Shown piece after piece: positions 16,753 through 25,325 of a stretch of DNA of 64,000 nucleotides. Origin of the DNA: Halorubrum lacusprofundi ATCC 49239 (GTDB taxonomy: Archaea > Halobacteriota > Halobacteria > Halobacteriales > Haloferacaceae); contig NC_012029.1 in NCBI RefSeq assembly GCF_000022205.1, forward strand, positions 124,001 through 188,000, given 5' to 3'. Positions within the stretch are counted from its first letter, which is position 1; each line of letters starts with the position of its first letter. Position numbers and translations under genes: made by a program. A model generated the notes under the pieces. The model had not been told where the DNA came from. It saw only the letters and a program-made list of their open reading frames with translations, and did no database searches.

Positions 16753-18743
16753 GTGTTCGGTGCGAGCAGCCGTCCCTCCTCGTCGAACCGGTACCCCACC
16801 TCGCGGAGTCGATTACGGGCCGTCTCGGAGTCGAGCGATCCCGACTCGCCGACAAACGGATGGACTGGGTCCGTCTCGCGGTCCTCCCAGCGGAGGTCCG
16901 AGGGCACCCACTCCGGGGTGGCGGCGAGCGGTGAAGCCGCGGGTTCGGCGTACCCGTCGAACGCAACGTCGACGAGGGTCTGCTTGTCGATCAGCGACGC
17001 GAGGACCCTGCGGAATCGGGGGTTCGACAGCGGTGCCCGGCGAGTGTTGTACCCGATGTGGTAGAACCCGCCGGATCGCCCTGTCACGAGCCGAGCGTCG
17101 GCTTCGCGCCCGATCCGCGGGACAGAGTCCGGGCCGAGGTTCGAGACTGTCGCGTCCGCGAAGCCGTCTCCGACCGCCTGCACCGCGGCGATGTCTGACC
17201 CCATTACCTCGATCTCAAGGCGGCCGAACGCCGGCTTCCCGTGAAATCGCTCGGAGATCTCCGTGAGCGGGTCCGTCGCGTCACCGGCCGATTCCCCCCC
17301 GTCTGCCGCACGCACGAGAAAGTGGTCCGGGTTGCGCTCGAAGACGACCGACTCTTCGGGAGTGGCCTCGACGAAGCGCACCGGACCGCTCCCGATCGGA
17401 TTCTCGTTGTTCGTCACCACGGCCTCGGTCGTCTCCGCGTCGAACTCGAATCCGGCGATCGTCGCCATATCGGTCCGCTCCCCCCAAACGTGCTTCGGGA
17501 GGATCGGTACCTGGAGCGCGCGCATGCCGACCGCGTCGTTGACGCCGTCGAGCGTCAGCCGGACCGTCGTCTCGTCGATGGCGGTCGCCGTCTCGACGGC
17601 GGACACCCGACCGCGGAAGGTCGGTGTCGGCACGGGCGACTCGGTCGTTCCCAGCGAGGTGTCTTGGAGGAACTCGTAGGTGAACGCGACGTCTTCGGCC
17701 GTCACCGGTTCCCCGTCGTGCCAGTCGGCCTCTCGCAGCGAGATCTTGACCCCCGCGTCGCCGACCTGTTCCCAGTCGGCGGCGAGCCACGGGATCACCT
17801 CCCCGTCGTCGACCAGCACGAGTCGGTCGTACAGCAGGGAGGTGAACGTGCCGTAGCGCCGGTACTCGGCGGCGATCGGGTTCCAGTTCTGCGTGATGCG
17901 CTCGTCGGTCGTCACGAGCCGGAGGGTGGCGGCATCGTCCGCACCATCGTCGTCGTCCGTGAGCGGGTTGTCGTCGATCAGCCCGTCGTCGGTCTCGTTG
18001 ACAGCGGTCTCATTACCATCGATCTCGTCGCCGTCGGCGGTCTCGTTGCCGTCGGCAGTCCCGTTCCCGGCTTCCGTCCCGCCGTCCTCGATCTTGGCCC
18101 CGCTCCCGTCGGCGTCCCCGTCCGCCGCGGCGGAGCGCTCCAAGCCGAGCAACCCACCGACTGACAGCGGCTGATGGTTCGTCCAGTTCTCGAAGCGGTC
18201 CTCGCGGACCGCGATGAGCGGGTCGGGGAACGCAACGACGGTGAACGGCTGCAGCTCACCGAGGGTTCGCTGGAGCTCCGCCACGGCCTCGCGTCGTTCG
18301 TCGCCGTCCGCTCGGCGCTGGGTCGCGAGCAACTCGTCGACGCCGTTGATGTCGGTGAATCCGAACGGGTTCTGCCACCCCGACTCCGCGACGAACTGGG
18401 AGTGAGTGAACGCGTACATCGCGTCCGGGTCGAACGGCTCCGCCTCCCGGAACTGCCCGACGTACACGTCGAAGTTGTGGTTGATGAGCACCTTCCGCCG
18501 GAGGTCGGTGTGCCCGAGGGTGCTGATCCGGGCGTCGATGCCCACTGCGTTCAGGTTCTCCGCGAGGTGTCTGGCGATCCGAATCGCGTTGGGGTCCCTG
18601 TCGGCGGGCGGGGCGTTGATCTCAAGAGTTAGCTGCGAGGACCGGTCGCGTCCCGCGATGTTCCGTGTGCGGCCGAGACAGCCGGCGCTCAGGGCCGCGA
18701 ACCCTCCCGCGAGCGCGCCGCGCCGACTGATCTGCCGAGTCAT
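16749..18743 (-). CDS. ABC transporter substrate-binding lipoprotein, family 5 (peptide/opine type)
   Basis: 664 residues. TAT-like start MTRQISRRGALAGGFAAL followed by the lipobox LSAGC, so lipid-anchored outside the cell. Family 5 SBP features: LRLVTTDERITQNWNP..., GTFTSLLYDRLVLV, WHDGEPVTAEDVAFTYEFL, and the C-terminal NPRFRRVLASLIDKQTLVD. Unusually, SBP-like sequence occurs twice: a partial lobe at about residues 35-215 and the fuller SBP from about 270 on. They are separated by an Asp/Gly/Asn-rich linker with several NET/NGT sequons (about 218-268). No permease or ATPase lies beside it; instead it is coupled to the PAP2 gene. It may serve a distant transporter or act as a sensor. Confidence 0.85.
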   Translation of the reverse strand: MTRQISRRGALAGGFAALSAGCLGRTRNIAGRDRSSQLTLEINAPPADRDPNAIRIARHLAENLNAVGIDARISTLGHTDLRRKVLINHNFDVYVGQFREAEPFDPDAMYAFTHSQFVAESGWQNPFGFTDINGVDELLATQRRADGDERREAVAELQRTLGELQPFTVVAFPDPLIAVREDRFENWTNHQPLSVGGLLGLERSAAADGDADGSGAKIEDGGTEAGNGTADGNETADGDEIDGNETAVNETDDGLIDDNPLTDDDDGADDAATLRLVTTDERITQNWNPIAAEYRRYGTFTSLLYDRLVLVDDGEVIPWLAADWEQVGDAGVKISLREADWHDGEPVTAEDVAFTYEFLQDTSLGTTESPVPTPTFRGRVSAVETATAIDETTVRLTLDGVNDAVGMRALQVPILPKHVWGERTDMATIAGFEFDAETTEAVVTNNENPIGSGPVRFVEATPEESVVFERNPDHFLVRAADGGESAGDATDPLTEISERFHGKPAFGRLEIEVMGSDIAAVQAVGDGFADATVSNLGPDSVPRIGREADARLVTGRSGGFYHIGYNTRRAPLSNPRFRRVLASLIDKQTLVDVAFDGYAEPAASPLAATPEWVPSDLRWEDRETDPVHPFVGESGSLDSETARNRLREVGYRFDEEGRLLAPNT

Positions 18744-18864
18744 GTGTTCGTCGCTGTTTCGTCCCTCGCGTATATCTCTTCTGTGGTGTCGTCGCCGGAC
18801 CGAACTCCGGATCCGGGTGCGAAGCGCGGCGGTCGCCTGCCAATTCGCCAGATCCGCTGGCCCC

Positions 18865-20079
18865 TCAGATCACGTCGGCGAGCGGGAGTGTCAGTCCGAT
18901 CGCCCACGACACGAGCCCCGCCGCGAGCACTGGGCGGTCGGCGGCGGCACGCCCTATCGCGACGACGCCGAGCGCGGCGAGGAGGGCCACCCGGTGGACG
19001 AGGAGATCGGGCGGCACCGCCACGCCGAGCGCGGCGAAGTCGATCACGAACCCGGCGCCGAGCCCGACCACGACACCGAGGAACGCCGCGCTCGGGTCCG
19101 AATCGGGTGCCTGCGCGACGACGAGCGCCGGAATCCCGACCGCGATGACCAGGTACAGCGGGCCAGCGATGAGTTTTGGTCCGACCCCGGGGTACGCGGC
19201 CTCCAGCGCGACCCCTGCCACTCGGACGCCGACGATGAGGGCCGCGAGCGCGGTGCCGAGGACCGCCGCGTCCGCGTGTCGGACCGCCTCCCGCTGGGTC
19301 CGACGCGCGAGTTCGACGGCCGCCGCCCGGGTCCGGCGTCGGAGCAGCGCGCCTCCCAGCATCGCCACCGACGCCGGCTCGATCACAGAGACCCAGCCAT
19401 CGCTCCAGCCGCCCTCCATGCCGCGGTACTCGCGGCTAACCTCGGCGTCGACCGCGCCGTAAATGAATTCGTCTTCGAGCCGGACCGCCGGGTCGTCGAT
19501 GCCCGGAACCGTGTGGCGGAGTCGGAACCAGTCGTAGTACTCCTCGTGGGCCTGTACCGCGGTGTAGGTTCCGTCGGGCGACTCGTACGCCCGGAGGTGG
19601 TCGCGCACGCCGAGGTACGCCCCGTCGTGGAGTTCGAACGTCTCACCGAGCCAGACGCCGCGGTCGGGTTCTTCCATGTAGCTGTACCGGTCGGAACTGT
19701 GCGCGTCCGCCCAGTCGCGTTCGACGAGCGCCAGCACCTGATCGGCGTCGGCGGTCGCCGCCGCCTCCGCTTCCTCGGTCTCCTCCCAGTCGGTCCCCGT
19801 CCGCCTCTCAATCGCGTGCCGCGTCGTCTCCGCGTCGGCGTGAACGAGGACGTTGATCGCGAGCGTCCGCCCCTCCACCGAGGTATCTCGGCTCGTGTAC
19901 GGCCAGAGTCGGTAGTCGCCGTCGACCGTGATGAGCGACTCCTCCTCGACCGCCGAAGGCGCCGGCTCGTCGACGATCGGTGGCGGCGCCTCGTCGCCTG
20001 CCCCGGCGAAAAAGCCGGAGGCCGCGAGCCCAACACCGACCACGACGAGGAGCGCGACGACGACCGTCGTCCGTCTCAT
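18865..20079 (-). CDS. Conserved haloarchaeal membrane protein, unknown
   Basis: 404 residues. N-terminal signal-anchor (about 5-25). A long outside domain (about 50-235) is rich in Trp, Tyr and acidic residues, including EYYDWFRLRHTVPG and SVIEPASVAML. Five or six membrane segments follow (about 280-400). No enzyme motif is visible. The gene is isolated: 121 nt from the SBP gene behind it and 61 nt from the small gene at 20141. I do not recognise a named domain. The topology suggests an extracellular sensor or lipid-handling domain on a membrane base. Confidence 0.65.
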   Translation of the reverse strand: MRRTTVVVALLVVVGVGLAASGFFAGAGDEAPPPIVDEPAPSAVEEESLITVDGDYRLWPYTSRDTSVEGRTLAINVLVHADAETTRHAIERRTGTDWEETEEAEAAATADADQVLALVERDWADAHSSDRYSYMEEPDRGVWLGETFELHDGAYLGVRDHLRAYESPDGTYTAVQAHEEYYDWFRLRHTVPGIDDPAVRLEDEFIYGAVDAEVSREYRGMEGGWSDGWVSVIEPASVAMLGGALLRRRTRAAAVELARRTQREAVRHADAAVLGTALAALIVGVRVAGVALEAAYPGVGPKLIAGPLYLVIAVGIPALVVAQAPDSDPSAAFLGVVVGLGAGFVIDFAALGVAVPPDLLVHRVALLAALGVVAIGRAAADRPVLAAGLVSWAIGLTLPLADVI

Positions 20080-20140
20080 GGGTCGTGTGAAGGTGGCGGG
20101 GGAGAAACGCCTTTGGGTGAATTTCTGCGATCTCCGCCGT

Positions 20141-20443
20141 TCACCAGGTCTCGACGAACCCTTCCCGCACGTCCTCCGCGCACCCCTCGCAGTCGGGGTG
20201 GCCGCCCTCGAAACACGACGGTCGTCCCTCGGCGTCGACGGCGACGGCCCGGCGCTCAGCGTGTCGGCGACAGACGATCCGGGCGCGCCCCTCGTCGTCG
20301 GTCGGGAGGTCGTACTGCTCCGCCCCCGAGCCGTCGCCAGCGGGATCCGTCTTCGCCTCGGAGTACGCCCGCTTAGCCTCCTCGAACTGCTTGCCCGCCT
20401 TGCGGAGCTGCTGGCGGATGACGCGTTCGAGTTGGTCGTCCAT
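20141..20443 (-). CDS. Small Cys-rich haloarchaeal protein (DUF7091-like)
   Basis: 100 residues. A basic/acidic helical N-terminus (QQLRKAGKQFEEAKRAYSEAK) is followed by a compact part with spaced Cys and His: VCRRHAERR, SCFEGGHPDCEGC. This spacing suggests a zinc site. The C-terminus EDVREGFVETW is a pattern I recall from the haloarchaeal DUF7091 family, not certain. No known function. It sits divergently from the rpa3 operon, with about 355 nt between the two starts. That gap (20444-20798) holds the rpa3 TATA box GTTTTAATACC near 20729 and nothing else I can name. Confidence 0.7.
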   Translation of the reverse strand: MDDQLERVIRQQLRKAGKQFEEAKRAYSEAKTDPAGDGSGAEQYDLPTDDEGRARIVCRRHAERRAVAVDAEGRPSCFEGGHPDCEGCAEDVREGFVETW

Positions 20444-20798
20444 ACCCGTCGTTTCGGCGCGTCGGATATAGGTCCGTTGCCGAGGGCGGGACGGGACCGA
20501 GCGCGCCTCGTCGCGGTCGATCTGTCGTCATTCCTGTCGCGATCGACTCGCCAGCACCCTCGTTGGTCCGTTCCATGCTACTGTTCCACTCGAAACGACG
20601 CCCGCGTGTGACTGACGCGTGTCAGACGCAGGCGCGATCGGCTGCTTCGGTGATCTACCGGAACCAGCGAAATCCCGGTACGAGGCGCCAAAAGCACCGA
20701 TCAGTTCACTTTCACTCTGGTCACACACGTTTTAATACCGTGAGGAACCAACCGTCGTACGCCTCCCATTGAAACACGACCGGAGGCGGAGACACCCC

Positions 20799-21725
20799 AT
20801 GAGCGAACTGCGACAGGAAGCGGAAGCGATAGCGGAACAGTTCTCGGACCACCTAGACGTCGGCGCCGACGAGGTCGAGGAGCGACTGGAAAACCTCGTC
20901 AACGAGTACCGCGTCCCCCTCGACGAGGCGCGTCGGAGCGTCACCAACAGCTACCTCGAAGACGCCGGGATGGAGCGCGACGAGCTCGGCCGCGGCGGGA
21001 GCGAATCGGTCCTTGTCAACGAGATCGACGAGGACGAGCAGTGGGTCGACCTGCGCGTTGAGCTGGTCGACCTGTGGGAGCCCCGCAGCGACTCGATCTC
21101 GCAGGTCGGACTCTTAGGCGACGAGTCGGGCACGATCAAGTTCGTCGCCTTCGAGACCTCTGACCTCCCCGAGCTGACTGAGGGACAGGCGTACGAGCTC
21201 TCCAACGTCGTCACCGACGAGTACGAGGGGAGCTACTCGGTGAAGCTCAACCGGACCACCCAGATCACCGAGATCGACGAGGAGATCGAGGTCGGCGACA
21301 ACGCCGACACCGTCGAGGGAGCCCTCGTGGACATCCAGTCCGGCTCCGGGCTGATCAAGCGCTGCCCCGAAGAGGACTGCACGCGCGTCCTCCAGAACGG
21401 ACGGTGTTCCGAGCACGGACAGGTCGAGGGCGAGTTCGACCTCCGGATCAAGGGCGTCCTCGACGACGGCGAGACCGTCACCGAGGTCATCTTCGACCGC
21501 GAGGCCACCGAGGAGCTCACCGGGATGGGCTTAGAGGAGGCCAAGGACATGGCGATGGACGCGCTCGACACCACCGTCGTCGCCGAGGAGATGGGCGACG
21601 ACGTGCTCGGGCGATACTACCGCGTCACCGGCCCCACCTTCGGCCGGTACGTTCTGGTCGACGAGATGGAAGACCCCGGTGCGGTCGACGTTGAAAACGC
21701 GCTGATCGAAGCGAGGTCGATTTAA
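20799..21725 (+). CDS. rpa3: Replication protein A-type single-stranded DNA-binding protein (Rpa3-like)
   Basis: 308 residues from the ATG at 20799. A TTG at 20769 is in frame but lies in the leader, and GGAGG at 20782-20786 supports the ATG. An N-terminal helical segment (about 1-60) precedes an OB fold (about 75-170, with SISQVGLLGDESGTIKFV). A zinc finger follows, CPEEDCTRVLQNGRCSEHG (about 187-205), and then a second OB-like region to the end. Length and one-gene-plus-partner arrangement match Haloferax Rpa3 rather than Rpa1 or Rpa2. It coats single-stranded DNA in replication and repair. The next gene, its partner, starts immediately after the TAA. Confidence 0.9.
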   Translation: MSELRQEAEAIAEQFSDHLDVGADEVEERLENLVNEYRVPLDEARRSVTNSYLEDAGMERDELGRGGSESVLVNEIDEDEQWVDLRVELVDLWEPRSDSISQVGLLGDESGTIKFVAFETSDLPELTEGQAYELSNVVTDEYEGSYSVKLNRTTQITEIDEEIEVGDNADTVEGALVDIQSGSGLIKRCPEEDCTRVLQNGRCSEHGQVEGEFDLRIKGVLDDGETVTEVIFDREATEELTGMGLEEAKDMAMDALDTTVVAEEMGDDVLGRYYRVTGPTFGRYVLVDEMEDPGAVDVENALIEARSI

Positions 21726-22412
21726 ATGAGCCAATCTGCCCCCACCCGAGAAGTCGCCCGGCGCGTGTTCGCGACCGAATTCAACGACGCCGGCTTCACG
21801 TTCACCGAGTCCGACGACGAGCGCGCCCCCGTCTACGCGCTGCTGCCGACGGGTGAGTCATCGAACCGCGTGTTCTTCGTCGGCACCCTCACGGAGAAGG
21901 AGGACGTCGGCGAGGACGCCGAGTACTGGCGCGGCCGCATCGTCGACCCGACGGGCACGTTCTTCGTGTACGCCGGCCAGTACCAGCCCGAGGCCGCCTC
22001 CAAGCTCCGCGATCTGGAGCCGCCCGCCTACGTCGCAGTCGTGGGAAAGCCCCGGACGTACGAGACCGACGACGGCACCGTCCGGGTCTCGGTCCGCCCC
22101 GAGTCGATCACCGAGGTCGACGCCAACACTCGCGACCGCTGGGTCGCGGAGACGGCCAAGCGAACGATCGAGCGCGCCGCCGCGTTTGACGACGAGGGGA
22201 ACGAGTACGCGCGGATGGCCCGCGAGGAGTACGACCTCGACCCCGAGACGTACAAGGCCGCCGCGCTGTCGGCGCTGGAGGATCTCGACGAGAGCGACGG
22301 CGACGAGCTCGCGGGCGACGGGTCCGAGGGTGACGATACCGCGACCGACGATACCGCGAGCGACGACACCGCTCCGGACGGATCGGATTCGGCCGGCACG
22401 CCGGAGCCCTGA
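21726..22412 (+). CDS. rpap3: RPA-associated protein (Rpap3-like)
   Basis: 228 residues, starting directly after the rpa3 stop codon. An OB-fold region (about 15-135) includes RVFFVGTLTEKEDVGED and YWRGRIVDPTGTFFVYAGQY, the hallmark of the COG3390 family always encoded beside haloarchaeal rpa1 or rpa3. The C-terminal 45 residues are an Asp/Ser/Thr-rich tail with repeated DDTA units (nt 22330-22380), encoded by short imperfect repeats. In Haloferax the RPA and RPAP products act together in DNA repair; the same partnership is inferred here. Confidence 0.9.
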   Translation: MSQSAPTREVARRVFATEFNDAGFTFTESDDERAPVYALLPTGESSNRVFFVGTLTEKEDVGEDAEYWRGRIVDPTGTFFVYAGQYQPEAASKLRDLEPPAYVAVVGKPRTYETDDGTVRVSVRPESITEVDANTRDRWVAETAKRTIERAAAFDDEGNEYARMAREEYDLDPETYKAAALSALEDLDESDGDELAGDGSEGDDTATDDTASDDTAPDGSDSAGTPEP

Positions 22413-22516
22413 CGCGATCGGTTCGGCCCGACTCCGGTCTGCCCCCGGAACGTAATTTCCAATCTTGCGATCGTCTGACAAACGCTTAAGTATATTGCGC
22501 GACGATCGGTCCGATA

Positions 22517-22921
22517 ATGGGCAACAAGAACAAAACGATCTCGTTCCGCGTCAACGAGGACGCCTTCGAGACCCTCCGCGACATCGCCGAGGAGCGGGAT
22601 ATCTCGCTGTCGGCGGTCTTCCGGGACTACGTGGATACGCTCGTTGCCCACGACGGACAGGTCCGCGTCATCCCCGAGGCGGAACTCGAAAGCATGGGCG
22701 ACACCGGGGAGTCGTTCCCTCCCAAGATCGAGGTTCCGAAGAGTTTCGTGCGCGAGCACGAGCGGCTGGAACTCGAGGCCGATCACCTCCGCGAGCAGTT
22801 GGAGGAGCACAAACGCTACGTCAACTACCTCCGCGAGCAGCTTGAGGACGGCGACGAAGAGGTGATCCAGCTCGAAGACCTCGACGGCGAACCCGACGAG
22901 CCCTCGTTCCGGCTCGGATAG
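22517..22921 (+). CDS. Ribbon-helix-helix (CopG-like) protein with coiled coil
   Basis: 134 residues. Residues 5-50 form a ribbon-helix-helix DNA-binding motif (KTISFRVNEDAFETLRDIAE, then SLSAVFRDYVDTLV). Residues about 80-115 predict a coiled coil with heptads of Leu (HERLELEADHLREQLEEH). A TATA-like CTTAAGTATATT at 22484-22495 lies about 27-30 nt before the ATG, so the transcript is probably leaderless. It likely dimerises and regulates transcription, but its target is unknown. No toxin gene is beside it, so an antitoxin role is unlikely. Confidence 0.8.
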   Translation: MGNKNKTISFRVNEDAFETLRDIAEERDISLSAVFRDYVDTLVAHDGQVRVIPEAELESMGDTGESFPPKIEVPKSFVREHERLELEADHLREQLEEHKRYVNYLREQLEDGDEEVIQLEDLDGEPDEPSFRLG

Positions 22922-23208
22922 TCGACGGCGGGTCGTTTTCGACCTCTCCCGACAACGCTTTTTCCGTCTCGCCGCAGTTCCTCGTCCCCGATCAGCCGCG
23001 CCTTCGACAGGCGGAGAAACCTACCCGATCGTTCGGTACTGTTCGGTGAAACGACGATGTCGGCGAAAATATTGCTGGATATGCCTTGAGTTGTTCAAAA
23101 ACGTCCGATTCTCTCCGACTCTGATGGACAGTTCCTCACCCCTCCTATCGATTTCTGACTATAATAAACTATTTACGAAAACCATAATACCCGGGCGTCG
23201 AACCCTTC

Positions 23209-24336
23209 GTGTATGAAGAGGTGGGTTCGACCGTGAGCGTGTTCGACAGAGCGTACGACGATCCGGTCCGCGTTCTCGACGAGGGCGGCGAGGTCGTCGG
23301 CGACGTGCCGGACCTCGACGACGAGGCGCTCGTCGAGATGTACCGGGACATGCGGCTGGCGCGGCACTTCGACGGTCGCGCCGTGAGCCTCCAGCGGCAG
23401 GGGCGGATGGGGACGTATCCGCCGCTGTCCGGACAGGAGGGCGCGCAGATCGGCTCCGCGACCGCGCTCGACGAGGACGACTGGATGGTCCCCTCGTACC
23501 GCGAGCACGGCGCGGCGCTCGTTCGTGGACTCCCGCTGAAACAGACCCTACTCTACTGGATGGGCCACGAGGCGGGCAACGCGACGCCCGAGGGCGTGAA
23601 CGTGTTCCCGGTCGCGGTCCCCATCGCCTCGCAGGTCCCGCACGCCACCGGTGCGGCGTGGGCGTCGAAGCTCCGCGGCGAGAACGACGCGTTCCTCTGT
23701 TACTTCGGGGACGGCGCGACCAGCGAGGGCGACTTCCACGAGGGGGTCAACTTCGCGGGCGTGTTCGATACGCCGACCGTCTTCTTCTGTAACAACAACC
23801 AATGGGCCATCTCCGTGCCCCGCGAGCGACAGACGCGGAGTGCGACGCTGGCCCAGAAGGCGGAGGCGTACGGGATCGACGGGGTACAGGTCGACGGGAT
23901 GGACCCGTTGGCGGTGTACAGCGTCACGAAGGCAGCCGTCGAGAAGGCGCGTGACCCCGAGACCGACCGACCTCGCCCGACGCTGATCGAGGCGATCCAG
24001 TATCGGTTCGGCGCGCACACGACCGCCGACGATCCGACGGTCTACCGCGACGACGACGAGGTCGAGAGCTGGAAACGGAAGGACCCGATCCCGCGACTCG
24101 AACGCTACCTCCGGTCCGAGGGCGTGCTCGACGACGAGCGCGTCGCGGAGATCGAGACCGCCGTCGAGACACGGGTGGCAGAGGCCATCGAGGCGGCCGA
24201 GTCGGAGGTGCGGCCGAAGCCACAAGAGATGTTCGAGCACGCGTACGCGGAGCTCCCACCCGAGCTAGAGCGGCAGTACGAGGAGTTCGCGGCGTTCCGC
24301 GAGGCACACGGCGACGAAGCATTCTTGGAGGAGTGA
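23209..24336 (+). CDS. pdhA: 2-oxoacid dehydrogenase E1 alpha subunit (pyruvate/branched-chain type)
   Basis: About 375 residues. Thiamine-diphosphate motif GDGATSEGDFHEGVNFAGVF...NN (about 165-195). RQGRMGTYPPLSGQEGAQIG and YREHGAALVRGLP are the E1-alpha signatures. With the beta subunit at 24337 it decarboxylates a 2-oxoacid and passes the acyl group to E2. The start is uncertain: GTG at 23209, 23221 or 23233 are all in frame. The upstream gap 22922-23208 (287 nt) is AT-rich near its end (ACTATAATAAACTATTTACG, from about 23158) and holds the promoter. In haloarchaea pyruvate itself is mostly oxidised by a ferredoxin enzyme, so the true substrate may be another 2-oxoacid. Confidence 0.9.
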   Translation: MYEEVGSTVSVFDRAYDDPVRVLDEGGEVVGDVPDLDDEALVEMYRDMRLARHFDGRAVSLQRQGRMGTYPPLSGQEGAQIGSATALDEDDWMVPSYREHGAALVRGLPLKQTLLYWMGHEAGNATPEGVNVFPVAVPIASQVPHATGAAWASKLRGENDAFLCYFGDGATSEGDFHEGVNFAGVFDTPTVFFCNNNQWAISVPRERQTRSATLAQKAEAYGIDGVQVDGMDPLAVYSVTKAAVEKARDPETDRPRPTLIEAIQYRFGAHTTADDPTVYRDDDEVESWKRKDPIPRLERYLRSEGVLDDERVAEIETAVETRVAEAIEAAESEVRPKPQEMFEHAYAELPPELERQYEEFAAFREAHGDEAFLEE

Positions 24337-25323
24337 ATGAGCGAGACACAGAACCTTACCGTGGTACAGGCGGTTCGAGACGGATTGTACACCGAGATGC
24401 GCGAGGACGACGACGTCCTCGTGTTGGGCCAAGATGTGGGGAAGAACGGCGGCGTCTTCCGCGCGACCGAGGGCCTGTTCGACGAGTTCGGCGGCGACCG
24501 CGTCGTCGACACCCCGCTTGCAGAGTCGGGGATCGTCGGTGCCGCCGTCGGCATGGCCGCGATGGGACTCAAACCCGTTCCCGAGATCCAGTTTTCGGGG
24601 TTCATGTATCCCGGTTTCGACCAGATCGTCTCCCACATGGCCCGCTTCCGGACGCGAAGCCGGGGGCGATTCAACCTGCCGATGACCCTCCGCGCCCCGT
24701 ACGGTGGCGGAATTCGGGCGCCGGAGCACCACTCCGAGTCGAAGGAGGCGTTTTACGCCCACGAGGCCGGGCTGAAGGTCGTCATCCCCTCGACCCCGTA
24801 CGACGCGAAGGGGCTGCTCGCGGCGTCGATTCGCGACCCCGACCCGGTGATCTTCCTCGAACCGAAGCTCATCTACCGGGCGTTCCGCGGCGAGGTGCCC
24901 GAGGAGCCGTACACCGTTCCCATCGGTGAGGCGGTCACCCGCCGTGAGGGCGGCGACGTGGCGGTGTTCACCTACGGCGCCATGACGCGCCCGACGCTCG
25001 AGGCCGCTGAGACCCTCGCCGAGGAGGGGATCGATTGCGAGGTCGTCGACCTCCGAACCGTCTCACCGCTCGACCGCGAGGCGATCATCGAGGCGTTCGA
25101 GGCCACCGGGCGTGCCGTCGTCGTCCACGAAGCCCCGAAGACGGGGGGGCTCGCCGGCGAGATCACGGCGATCATTCAGGAGGAGGCGCTCCTGTATCAG
25201 GAGGCGCCCGTGAAGCGCGTCACCGGATTCGACGTGCCGTACCCGCTGTACGCGCTGGAGGACTACTACCTCCCGACCGCGACCCGCATCGAGGAGGGTA
25301 TCAGAGAGGCGGTGGAGTTCTGA
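24337..25323 (+). CDS. pdhB: 2-oxoacid dehydrogenase E1 beta subunit
   Basis: 328 residues, beginning one base after the E1-alpha stop. Recognisable features are VLVLGQDVGKNGGVFRATEGL, VDTPLAESGIVGAAVGMA, the FSGFMYPGFDQIVSH segment, GGGIRAPEHHSE with the active-site His pair, and the C-terminal transketolase domain TYGAMTRPTLEAAETL...VVDLRTVSPLD. Pairs with E1 alpha as an alpha2-beta2 unit. Second gene of a four-gene operon with gaps of 0, 2 and -1 nt. Confidence 0.92.
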   Translation: MSETQNLTVVQAVRDGLYTEMREDDDVLVLGQDVGKNGGVFRATEGLFDEFGGDRVVDTPLAESGIVGAAVGMAAMGLKPVPEIQFSGFMYPGFDQIVSHMARFRTRSRGRFNLPMTLRAPYGGGIRAPEHHSESKEAFYAHEAGLKVVIPSTPYDAKGLLAASIRDPDPVIFLEPKLIYRAFRGEVPEEPYTVPIGEAVTRREGGDVAVFTYGAMTRPTLEAAETLAEEGIDCEVVDLRTVSPLDREAIIEAFEATGRAVVVHEAPKTGGLAGEITAIIQEEALLYQEAPVKRVTGFDVPYPLYALEDYYLPTATRIEEGIREAVEF

Positions 25324-25325
25324 CC

